Positions 35,987 through 48,100 of a DNA stretch of 64,000 nucleotides are shown piece after piece. The notes below the pieces were generated by a model that searched no databases, was not told where the DNA came from, and worked only from the letters and a program-made list of their open reading frames with translations. Position numbers and translations under genes: made by a program. The stretch covers positions 1-64,000 of the forward strand of contig JAPYMA010000261.1 in the NCBI GenBank assembly GCA_035041965.1, written 5' to 3'. Source of the DNA: Anisakis pegreffii (taxonomy: Eukaryota; Nematoda; Chromadorea; Rhabditida; Anisakidae). The stretch's first letter is position 1, and the number at the start of each line of letters is the position of its first letter.

Positions 35987-38900
35987 GAATAAACGTGGTT
36001 GGTTTATGAGTTCACATCTTGTACCATTGGTATAGACTACCAATGAGTATTGTGATCTGAATTTTGATATCTAATTGGAAACCAAAACAAAATCAGATTT
36101 GGAGATACGTTTTTAGAATACGTAATGAGAAAGAAAGCAACAAGGATTGATTAACTTCTTTACGTGAACTACTGCTATCGTCGAAAAACACACTAAAACA
36201 TTTCAAAGTTGTCAGTGAACAAAAACATAAACACGATGCCGTATGGACCCTCTCTAAAAGAATCAGAATAGCGATAAATCATCCGTATACATGTTTAAAT
36301 ACTTCACTAAATGCAAGAAGACTCGAATTTCTAAAAATTTAGAACGGCACTCAGCAACGAACCAATAGCTCTCATCTAATCTATCAGTAATTTAACTGCC
36401 TCGCATCTATATAAGATGACAGTAAACGCATGTTACAAGGACAAGCACTATGGAATACGTCATCTAAGAAACCCCACAAATAAAGCAACCCATATATATA
36501 CATAGGTTTCGGGGTTCTCGGGTGTGTGATTTTTAAACAATAAGGCAATTTTCTGAAGTGTTTTGAAAAAAAATGGCAAAAAGGCAATTTCAAACGTTTT
36601 GCTAATTAGAGCTCTTGAAACTGCTCTTCAGTTAAGTCCTCTTATAGTGGATTCGAGGCAATCCAAAACAGCTACTGACACAACTTGTCAAAGAAAATTG
36701 CTTTTCGTTAAATGTCACATATCGCCGATGACATTTGAATTCCATCAAACCTATTGAACTTCAAGCGAAACTAACAATAAGTGGAAAATTAGATGCTTGT
36801 CCGATGGGAGCATAGTGATGAGAAATATCCTTGAAATGAAACTTGTGATGATTGTGCTAGTGAGAAGAGTCTTAAGACCTGGAAACGCTTCATCTCTCAT
36901 GAAGAATATTGAAATTCTTTCAGTTATTGAAAAAATCAACTTAGTTGTTTCATCGAATATCGTCCTACATAAATAACCGCGAGCTAAATTTACTCTGAAA
37001 TTCCTTTTAATTATCAAAACCCTGCGTGGTCCACAATTCATTACTCGATTCAGAACTCATTAAGTTCAAGCAATGAAATCGCTTACATAACATTCGTTAA
37101 TGCTTTTTTTTTGAACTTGAGACCGTTCAGAAACATCGCACATGGGAACGTTCGAAAGCGTGCCTTATTGAATGATTTCGCAACTTTTTTCTAACTACAA
37201 GCCTAAATGAAACCAAAGAACTTACACAGCGTTTAATATTGAGCTTGTTGAGCATCATGTGATCTGCTGCTGTTTGTTACACTGCATCAATGCAACAATT
37301 TCAGTGACGAATCAGCCATTTTATCCGTTTTATCCAGTTTCGAACACATCCACTGACTAGGGTTCAATATAATACTGGATATTTGTCCTTTGACACTCCA
37401 ATAGAAATCTGAAATGAGCATTGAAATGACAGAAATTTCGAATATTTTTACGCATCCTACAAATCTTCGAAGGCTAAATTCACATTTTCATGTGTTTTAG
37501 AAACCACTAAGATGAAGTAACCGAATTTAGTCGGAGGGAGAGGCTTAGAGATTAATCATCTTATGATGTGAAATGATTGATTGGAGTGTTATTTAATTCA
37601 TATGTCCATCCATGTCACAGTACAACTCGAATACGAGTTTATTTTATTGGAATTTTTTCGAATTAGACAAATTAGGCTTCATCACATCCACATTTACCTC
37701 CTTTTTGACTGAAAATCATCGCACTGAATAGATTTCTGATCTTTCTGTCATCGTTTGACACGACTAATGAATATTTGCTTCTTCAACAAAGAATAGAACG
37801 GCGAGTGCGCATCGTTTTGCAAGATTCCCCTCATTGATTAGAGTCAGAAAATTTGAAAAAATTGGACAGAACTTCTGCAAAGTGTTAATCCATGAACGAA
37901 TCACCTTTACCATTAGCCTCAGCATATATACCCCAAGTATATCACCGGATGACATTCTTTATTTCACTTAATGAACACTTGAAGGGATTAGAAAAAGTTT
38001 CCATTTCACATAAACAAGTTGGAAAGCAACGGGAATTTTAATTTTTGAAAGCACAAAAAACGAATCGAATGAATGAAATGGAGATCGAGTTGAAGAGTTT
38101 CGAAGAAAACTGAACGAGTTGACACGAAACAAACCATCCGTAAATCCAGTCATTCCATATGGACAGTGAGGAACTGATTGTTTCATCGACAGAACGAGAA
38201 TTTTAATGAAACTGGAATGAGAAAAGTGCAACGAAAGTAATTTTGCTAATTCTTTGTAATTGAATGCAGGCAGTGAAGCGCACATGGCGTGCTTGCTTCT
38301 CAATGATGCAGTGAAAAACATGGATAATTCAATCAAATGAACTAAACGAGTGACGACTAGTGATAGACGGTTTCGTTGCACTCTCGTTAATAGTGCATAA
38401 CGAAAATTTCATAGCTGAAATGATGTTCAATTGAATGAAATGCAGTTGAATCCGTAGTAGTATTGTTCTCGATTACGAACTAATTTCATCCAACATCCAC
38501 GCTCTTGTCTCATCGGCTCGGCTAACATAGCAACAAGTGCAGATCTTTCTGGATGAACTAATGGTTTTATGGTAAACGCCAACACGATATATGAACATTT
38601 TATGTCTGTCTGATTAGGATATCCTTAGTGAAACGATACCAATTCGGATATGACTAGGTATTTAGCTGCACAAATAAGGCGGAAAAACATAACGCCAATA
38701 ATAGATCGTCAGAACGATAATGGAATCAGTTTTCCATCATCATTATCGGCGTATTGTCAGCGCTAAATCTCCAATTGGTTCACTTTCCAGTGTAATGCGG
38801 CTAGCTGTGGGAATTGCTTGATATAAAATATTAGTTCGTCAACAATCTTACTGGAATCGGAAATAAGCTGAATTTGATGTAAGCGAAAGAATACGGCAAA

Positions 38901-40439
38901 GTAATGTTCAATAGACCGATGAAATTCACTCTGCTTTGAACTTAGAATACCAAAAAGCAAAGGCTATTTATGGACTGAGTTATCTTTTTCATTGCGCTTT
39001 GATGAGGGCAAGACTGAAAAAAAAGCGAAAATGTTTAGCTAGTTGAATGACTGCATCTAATGAGTGTGCATTCCAAGCATGATTGATGGGTGACCCATTT
39101 GATTAGTTCGCTGAGGCGCATTCATCGAAGGCAAAAAGAATCATTTCCGCTACATAATGGCTTCTGGGAAGGGCTGTTCTCATTGCACTAATGAGCTAAA
39201 TATGTCATATCGTAATTAGCTATAAGTTCGGACGACATGTGTAATTTGAAGGTGATTCTGAACTTTGGGAAATGATTTTGAACTGGTCAAATCATCGAGT
39301 TACTCTGTTAATTAGAGCACGATTACCGCATATTCGTTAATTACTCAATTGTCAAGGAATAGTGAGTCTAGAGCCTCAATGGTCTCATAAGAATAGACTG
39401 CTTAATTAAAAATTCAGGTATAATCAGGTTATACTCAGGGTAGCGTTCAATAGAGATAAATGCAGATGTTATTTGCAGACAATAGATAATTTTCAAAATG
39501 TGATTAATCTTTTGAAGATATACTGATTCATCAAGCGAATATGTATGTCATGGCTTCAAAAAAAATCGTTATTCTGAGGAAATTCATTAACTGAATGGAA
39601 ACTATTTGTGATGCAACCGAAATTAAATTCACTAAACAGCGCTCTCATTCCGTATTCCTCTCGAATCGCTATCACTACTGTCCTTCTCATTCTCTGCTTC
39701 TGCTCAGCTTGCCATATGTAAAACAGTGAGGACAGAGAGAGCGGTTTCAACGTTACAAGAATGCAAATTTCGCTTCGAGCATGAAAAAATGACGTTTTTT
39801 GAGCGGAAGCCTATGTGATATGTGGCGCTGATATCTCAGAGAAAACAAGCGATCACAATACCCAATAAACAATTCTCTCATGATCCATGATCAGGAGCAG
39901 TATGTTCTGACCGCGTAATATTGCACCTTCGAAAAGACAACATTTATGCATTGCGCTAGCCTTAACCTCATGTTCTTGAAGGTAACAGTTCAGTTTTGCG
40001 ATATATGTATTGTAGGGAACGTCAGCGATCCCAGTGACAAATGTTGGCCGAATAAACTGACGCCATTGGATTGAAATCATATTATTTGTTATGTCTATTT
40101 CATTTCAAGCAGTTCAATAATCCTGAAGATATCATCTCGTTGAGTCGTTGACTGATCAATTGATCAATCCTGATCACTCTGACTGATCAAAATCGATTCC
40201 AATCGAAAAAAAGTGCTGTTGTGATTCTCAAGAAAGTCTAACCATCTGGCTTGCAACTGAATTAAACTGAATGAACGAAGAGACGATATACACTCTGATC
40301 GATTACCAGTTTGTGAATTCCAGTTATCGTTTAAATGGTGCTGTGCTGTCTTAAGAAGAAGTCATTCCATGCTTAGAAACTAAAACTATTGAACCGAAAT
40401 GCACACAGAACCCGTCCATTCAACAAAAAAGATTCAGTG
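35987..40439. other. Intergenic, no supported gene
   Basis: The longest open frame in this region (37968-38381, minus, 137 codons) has no splice support, homology or GC rise and is probably chance. Nothing else stands out. Confidence 0.5.
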
Positions 40440-40462
40440 TTAAGGCTTAGGATTAGGCTTAC
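40440..40462. repeat. Short interstitial TTAGGC-like run
   Basis: Three degenerate units (TTAAGGC, TTAGGA, TTAGGC) and a partial fourth. TTAGGC is the nematode telomere hexamer. The run is too short to be a telomere and may be coincidental. Confidence 0.4.
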
Positions 40463-42271
40463 ATTGGCTTAAGAGGTTCTTGGCACCCGAGATAGTATTT
40501 AAAAAATGCCTATACCTCCTCAACTAAGCCAAATTGCTCAGTGAAATTTTTAATATTCTGAATCTAGAGGTTCTGCTGGATCGAACGATGAAAAGAAATT
40601 CGCATGTTTCCGGGCAAACCTGAGAAGACGGTTAGCTCGAAGATCGCATTCCGCCTATTGCTAATATGAACGGATTGATTGCTCTATAGGGATCAATTTG
40701 AATGAATGAGCGCGACTGCGCTATTGTTTTAAAAGCTGAGAATGTCTGCTATCCGACTGTGTCTAAAAATCCTATCCTTACTGATCAAACCTGAGCATAC
40801 AGGAGGCCTGAATGTGGTTCCTGATCTGTAGATTCCTCTAACAAGAAAGCACCTTCATAAAATCAGAATTGAACCTGCGACCCAGAGTGCGTTAAGAGTA
40901 CTGTAATGCTTGATTTGGAGGCATTTTTCTCACCTCACGTCTCTCGAAATGCCATATTTTTGACACTTAATTAAATCCATCGGTCTATTGTTCTGTTTGA
41001 TACGAGAGACAACTTCTCAGCTGAATGAAGAACATCGAAATGCTGGCACGATACCGTTTAATTGCAAAAATACTTACTCTACTGAACAACAAGCTTCCAC
41101 TGGTTTTATCACAGTTTGCATACTCGTGCCTTTTCCCGTAGTTTAATGTTTTCAGGAGTGATTATTGTTGTTGTAAGCTGCCATGCTTTCGGTGTCAAAA
41201 CTCACTAGTATCCAGTCTATTTGCAAGATTAACTTCAATTTGTATTATCCGTTTGCCGGGCTTTATTAGCTCATGCGCATTAGGGCATGAAATGCCATTA
41301 TGGTTATTTGCACTACTACATCATCGTTTCGTGTTGTCCGATTGGCAAATTTTAGCTAATTATCCGTTAGCTTCTTCGATCACGTTGGATCCAGCTAAGC
41401 GGCACAAACACTCTTATTTATCATTCTCCAGGCATGCACTATCCAAATTATATTTCTAACATTCGTTAAAATATTTTTAATGGCGATTGCCGTGTGATTT
41501 AAAGCGATTAGGAAATCACATCGTTTAATTTTTCTATAGAGGAGATTTTTGTTTAAGCATCGTTTTGTATTATCATCGTGCTGCTACTGTATTCCATGTT
41601 TTACAGTTCTATCATAAGCGCTCTGAAAAAGGCAATCAAGAATGCTTTTTTCATCAATTTTTATTGTTGCATTTATTTGTTCAGCTTTTGATATCCAGTA
41701 TGAGCACAGCTCTTGTCAAGCACATCAAAATATGGCACTTCAATGCTTATTCAGTTGCTGGATGAATCTGATAACATGTTTACGATATTCTCCCATATTT
41801 ATTTGAACAAGTTCATCGGATCTCAATATATAACGAGTAGTGCATTATGCCTAAAATTTTTATCTCATCTTGAATAATTTTCAGCTATTCCATAGTTTTT
41901 TAAGACATTTATTGTGATTTCCTGATGATTTTAATGATGATGATGATGAATTGATCTTATGTCGACACATTGTACTTCTGCCTTATTACAACCTCTTTGA
42001 GTTATGCAATTTTCGAACATTGTTCAAATAAATGTCCATTAAAATTGCCGGAAATCATTCGTTGCGTCCAAATTGTAACATAGAGCATTTCAATTCAAAT
42101 GTGTAAGACCAAATTGTTACTAAGATGCTTTGTTGTAGTAGTCCAAGAGAGCGCTGTTCTTTATGTTTAAAGTTGTTTGTTTTATATTTCATTTGATTTC
42201 TGCGATGGATTGATAAGATTTGAATGAGACAAACTATGCATATGTTTCAAGTTTTCGGATCTGATACCATG
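40463..42271. other. Intergenic, no feature seen
   Basis: No supported gene. Short ATG-ATG runs lie near 41935-41950. Confidence 0.5.
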
Positions 42272-42520
42272 TTAATATTGCGGAACAACTTCTTCCCCCA
42301 TCTGATCTAAGAACTTACTATTCCGACGGATAACGTCAAGAACAGACGGAAAATCGGTAGGGAAATCTCTTACCGATTTTAAATGCACTTTCTGATATTC
42401 TATTACTCTCGTTGTTAGCTTACTTTGCACACGGTGGTAATGAGCTTTTTTGGAATCATGTTTCATGAATCGGTTATAGGTGATGTCAATTCCTCGGATC
42501 TTCTGGATTGCTTTCCTGAA
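42272..42520 (-). CDS. Exon-like open block, unrecognised
   Basis: On the minus strand an acceptor-like ATAATATTCAG precedes a block with protein-like composition (contains IRGIDITYNRFMKHD). It either stops at a GTAAGC donor-like site after about 100 bases or reads on to a TAA at 42272. The full open frame is 91 codons, close to chance length for this base composition. No domain is recognised. Confidence 0.2.
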   Translation of the reverse strand, partial: FRKAIQKIRGIDITYNRFMKHDSKKAHYHRVQSKLTTRVIEYQKVHLKSVRDFPTDFPSVLDVIRRNSKFLDQMGEEVVPQY

Positions 42521-42687
42521 TATTATCATTGCATATGGGAATCGCATAGGTTACTTCCAGATCTTGTTAACACGTTTATGATGGTATTCAACATTTAGAT
42601 CGCTGTGTTCCTCAGTATTGCAATCGATCATGATTGCATGAAAAGCTATTGTCTGTCACACGCTCACTGCAAACTGATTCAGATGGA

Positions 42688-43056
42688 TTCTCATTCTTTT
42701 TAGACGTGTTGTATTCGCTCTCATAGCTATTGCATGCGAATACCGTTCTATTGATGAGTTTTTATCATTCACTTCGTCTCATTTCACTTCACTGTTCGAA
42801 TGAACTTCTTATTCTGTAGTAAATACTATTTAATGGATACGTTGACGAGTGTTGACAGCCGAGACCAACAATACTACAATCAAATATTATTGCTCAACAA
42901 CATTTGATTGTCAAATGATTGATTATAGAGTGTATTTGATAGAATGAGAATCTGACTTTAACTGTTGAGTGAAATGAATGAGAAATTATCAGAAGAGAAC
43001 ACATTTGGTGATAAAAGCTATGAGAGCGATTGAAACAGCTCGGAAAAGAATGAAAA
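42688..43056. repeat. Imperfect inverted repeat, MITE-like
   Basis: The 41-base outer arms (42688-42728 and 43016-43056) are imperfect reverse complements. Both carry the TTCTCATTCTTTT core and CGCTCTCATAGCT. Weaker inner arms follow at about 42760-42800 and 42960-43000. The core is that of dispersed module A, so this may be a fold-back derivative of the same family. No transposase is present. Confidence 0.5.
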
Positions 43057-43171
43057 CCCTGTTAAAACAAATGAAAACCCTGTTAGGCCCGGACGAGCTA
43101 TCGATACTCAGAAAATAACATAACAACTGCAAGAAATACTAACTTCCCGACCTATTCCATTACCCCTCCAA

Positions 43172-43221
43172 TCTTCCAAATTACCCAAAGTGGATAATTT
43201 CACCCTTTAAGAGAACCACTG
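43172..43221. repeat. Second copy of the ATTACCC short dispersed module
   Basis: Diverged copy of 19171-19230, keeping attaccca, ggataattt, caccc and gaaccactg in order. It lies 115 bases after the inverted repeat ending at 43056. Confidence 0.45.
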
Positions 43222-44789
43222 CATATAAAATTGAAAGTCGTATTGAGATTCAACGGATAAAACCGCTATCCTCCGTCATTGTGATTTATCATTAATCATC
43301 GTCAGCAATACGATATCTTCCGTATTGTTGAATCGTTTTGACAGAAGAATTTTGCAGCTCACTCAAAAAGCATTGATCGATCGGTTTTAAATAAGGCTTT
43401 TAAGTCTCCAAGTGGTTTTTGCACTAATTTCTGTGCAGATTTCTTCTCAATCCTTAAAAAAATGTTTTTGTCTAATTGTTTCAAATAATTTTCCTCTACT
43501 TATTGTGCGCTTTCCATTGTAAAATTTTCGACGAGTTTACTGGTAGTACTGGTAATAGGTGGAGCATATTACATTAGGTGGCACATATTCTCTCATATGA
43601 TATCTTCACTATTGAATATGTTAAAACAATTTGTAATATGAGGGTGTTTCTGTTCGTTTTTTCAAACAGCGAAAACATCAATCTCATTCCGCTAAGACGT
43701 TCTCCTTGGTAGTACAAGAGAGTTCTCAATATTCAAACTACATTACATCGGTGCCACAATAGAGATGGCTTTGTCGTTCTCAGAAACATTGCAGATGTGA
43801 ATTTTATGTGGTGTAATTTGGAGGCACTTTGCAAATTCTGCACGTTGTCAAGTACGTTGTAAGATGTGTGCAGCGAGTGAACTAACCGTAAATTGCTTCA
43901 AGCTCTAAGTTCTCAATCAGTTTTGAGAACTGCGGAAACACTTACAGATCCCGATAGCCCTCAACGACTTCAAAAATCCCAATGAAGATGGCTATTTTCG
44001 AGTGATTCAGGCCTCAGGATAGACCGTCTTCATCAGTATCAGTAACGAGAATGAAACTTGACGATGGCCATACCATCTATTCGCTAATCTTTTCTGTGTT
44101 GCAATGCGATCGTTTGTTTTGTTTCCTATATTCTCTATATTGTTCCATATTTTATTGCTTTAAGTCAATTTGTTTTATTGCTTCATTCATTTTGAAACGA
44201 ACCATGCTCCGATCTAATCAAGCTCATACAACTTATCGTCCGAGTCATGGACCACAATAAGCCTTCAAAGAATTCGACATTCATAGTCAACGAAACATTC
44301 AACGGGTAACCAAATAAAATGACATAAATAATGCGATAATATTAAGACAAAGTACATGTTACATTATACATCAACAACCATTTACAATATTTCCGTCATA
44401 ATATAAGCATAAATGATTACACATTTGGGACCAAATGTGACGACAGCTCGAAAATGTTTCGCAGTAACGATGACAGACCATAAATTCATCGTTCACTTAT
44501 GTTATTGAAACCGAAAATGTTACCCAGTTAATATACATTTTCATTTTAACCACATCTTCATATTACCATACCTAATTGTTTTTTGTCTTGTTTCCGGTTA
44601 TCTTCTTATGAGCAGATATCATCTTATTATTCTGATTATTATTGCATATTCAACCGTCATCTCCCTTATCCGGCTTATATCATCGTTTCACTTGGTTTTG
44701 ACGTGTATTATGTTATCAATATGACAAACAAGTAAGCAGACTGAGGAAATTTAATTATTCATGTTTTTTGCCTCTTATGCATTTGTTGT
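43222..44789. other. Intergenic, no supported gene
   Basis: No feature beyond short local duplications near 43540-43590. Confidence 0.5.
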
Positions 44790-44796
44790 TGATCAA

Positions 44797-45160
44797 AGAA
44801 GACAGCCAACGCTGAGATGAGCAAAAATCGAACTGAATCCAAGAGGCAACTGGCAAATTCTCATCACCTCAACCCAAAGCCTATTCAGATCCTCCAGAAT
44901 CTAGTGTGGTATTGTCGGAAACTACTTCAGCTTGGTTGAGCGTGTAGCAATTTTCAAATCAGGATTGTACGCGTAATGCTACGATAAATTTATTGGAGGG
45001 TCAATAATGAATAGTATCATTTTCAGATCTTCAACCTGTTTCATTTCGCGTTCGGGAATTCAAACCGAAATGAGAATGTTCGAAGAATCTAGTGCTCTTT
45101 CTAGTATACATCTGATGATGTATTGCAATATCGTGAGCCGAAATAGCGATGTCATTAAGT
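44797..45160 (+). other. Two exon-like open blocks, gene uncertain
   Basis: The block 44797-44938 (ends in TGA) is GC-raised and reads as a hydrophilic then Leu-rich chain. The block from about 45031 follows a good CATTTTCAG acceptor and is open for 44 codons to a TAA near 45161. No donor in the first block joins the second without creating a stop, and the reverse strand of the first block is also partly open. It could be a decayed gene. Confidence 0.15.
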
Positions 45161-48100
45161 AAATGGGCGATATGGTGAACTAAAAGGGCGATATCACATT
45201 GAATCATATCGCTGATAAAATATGTGCATAACTATTGCTGCTTGGCGTATTTCGTTCGTTCGGTGATACTTTATCGCGATAGTCATTATAATTAATGACT
45301 TCTTTGAATGATTTATGCGTTCACTTAGTTCTATTCATTCGGGAGGCATACGTGTTTATGCTTATCTGAACACAGCAGACAAGCGGCATATCAATTAATT
45401 ATTATATTCAACAAACAAGAATACTCACATCAACAGACAAATACTTTGAGTATGTAGACAGAAATTCACTGATTGAGATTCACTTATAACATTGCAAGGA
45501 TGTGTAATCAACCGGTGACATCCTCTTCTTAAAGATATCATTTTTCATTTCGCAATGATAAAAAATTTCGGTTTCTTTTTAAGCTCGTATGTGAAATATG
45601 TCTTGGTGGATGCGAAAATATTATGTATAAGTGTGCGATTCAACCAATATGAGTTCATTGAGTCGTTCGTCAATTTAGCACCCTGTGAATATCCATCCGT
45701 TAATGTTACAATTTCAATGAAAATCGTCAAAGTGTTCCCTCTATCAACCAAAAACTCAAGTAATCTTTTCCGTACAAACTCAAGCGCAACATTATTATGA
45801 TAGGTGCACGAGGATAACGTCGACTCGAGCATGGCTTTAATATAAAAGATGTTCCGACGATGTTTTATGATCAATCGGATTGATCTCTAATCAGACAAAT
45901 GCCATTTGATCGTATTCCCATCATTGATAACATTATGGTGGTCATTATAACTGCTGTTATCATTATTATTACTATAATTATTGTTACTTTATCATTATGA
46001 TTATTAATGTTATTACTATTATTATAGCTTACATTATATGAACTTGCAACAATGATCAGAATAACAACAGTCATATTATTAATATGAATTGAGGGTATTC
46101 CTTACTTTCAGATTAACAAAAAAGTAACAATAGTAGTACCACAGAAGACAACAACAATAGTAATATTGACAATAGTAATAACAACTCTATATGCATAATC
46201 ACCGAGGACTTTGCTCATCTAACGATAAGCATACTAAATTAGGCGTAAATGACACGATAGGCATCACGATTCTGTGCATACGATTGAACGATTACGCATA
46301 ATTCATTCACGAATTTACAATCGCTAATAAATCCTTCATTCTTGCATGGGATTAGTGCAAGGCAAGCAAGCAAGGATCAAGAGTGTATCCGCGCTGTTCA
46401 CAATGCGATCGTGTTATTGGCTAGTGAGACTTGATTAAATCCAAATGCAATATGTAGTTCTAACGATGAATACTACGAACGATACTTATAATATGCTAGT
46501 TCTACTCGTAAAAGTAATCATAATCTCACTAGTAATAATGCTAATCCCAATAATCCATTATTAACAACCATAATAACGCTAGTGCACCGAATAACAATCA
46601 AAAGTGACATGCGTCCAGTGATCGGCGATAGGCTGAAGCTTGTTGTGGCGACGAACATTCAACTCTATATGTTGATATATTGTGTTGACTTTAAATCGTT
46701 TGATACAAAACGCTTTCAATTTTGATGCTTTTTCTGCAATGGTAGCTTACATAGAACGGTACAAATATATGTATATTAACTGAAACCTCATCGGTTTCGC
46801 AGCATAGAGGGGATCTGGTCAGTGCCCATCCAAACCCTTTAGTAAATTGTAGAAATCCCTCTCGTTTCATTGTGGATTATTGCAAATTCGTTCAAATGAT
46901 CACGCTGAGCTTACGAATTTACATTTTTTTTCGCTCGATTACGATCGTGCGTTGTTGACAAGCACTAAAACATGCACAAAGCATGTGATATGGACATTTT
47001 ATCATGAAGTTGAGTGCATAATTCATTTAGCAGCATGTTTGCATATTCATTATCGTTGTCTACGATTTGTTTGTTTTTGTACAAATACACTTGTTATGAA
47101 ATATCACTCATGATACGAATACATACTACATACATGGATGTGTCGTTTGAATGCATGAATTGATTTCCTAATGAACTGAATTTAGGATCTAACAAAATTT
47201 CATGTTATGTTACTAGTTATCTGCCGTGTATTGTAATGATCAGATTGTTTTACTTAGAATCATTAATACTGATAGATTATTAGTGCTCATGATAAGGTTT
47301 GGTTAATGTGGTCACGATTATGTTTGAATTACTATTACTTGATAATTCTTAGTGATGTTTAGTGGAGTTCATCTGAGCGATTGCTTACTCAATTGATTGA
47401 TTAGTTGCAAACTGTATATCTGTTTATTTTGTTGCAGTTGTCCCATCTTAAGATCAGTTCAGGCTTTCTTAGAGTATATGCATACTTAATCTTGCTGAAG
47501 CAAGACATAGAAATCATTAAAATGTTTCACCAGTATATCTCCTCAAGCTCTAACCATTGAAGATGTGGCCCTAAAACATACGATGATGAATGATTATCGG
47601 GATTTCAAACGAATCGATGCAGATCTTTGCGAAACATTTTTGAGTGATTAATCAAAGGATGTGTCAAATTTGAAGAGAAATGGGCGTCGTTTTTATCGAC
47701 AAGTCAGTTGGATGCAGTCAACAACTGACAAGCGATATGTTAATTAATCAACACCATCTAATTAATATCATTCGATATTGTCGAGATATTAAGCAATTTG
47801 AGATAGACTGAAGACAGAATTGCGTATTGAATCTTCTACGAGTCTATTCAGCTTTTAGTATTTGTGCTTAATCTTTTGAACCCTTCTCGCTTCATTTAAA
47901 TCTCTCAATATTCAGTCACTTCATCGTCAAATGCACTTTTCTTAGTCCATATTATGTTGCATTCTGAACTTGAAAAGACTTTCTTTTGAAGTATAACGAT
48001 ATTTATTATTCATTTTCTCTGTTGACGTCACTATTAAGTTTTTTGAGTGAATCTGAAGGCTTTCAACTTGTCAACAAGCCAGTGTATGAAGTTGCGACAG

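Noticed and set aside
37968..38381. 137-codon open frame on the minus strand, the longest outside the FRMD8 exons
   Set aside because: No acceptor/donor in phase, no GC rise and no recognisable domain. About one frame of this length is plausible by chance at this base composition.
45545..45874. 109-codon minus-strand open frame
   Set aside because: AT-rich codon use like the background, overlaps a plus-strand frame of similar length, and has no homology or splice signals.
45935..46060. Asn/Ile-rich minus-strand open frame
   Set aside because: It is a translation of a degenerate ATT/AAT microsatellite.
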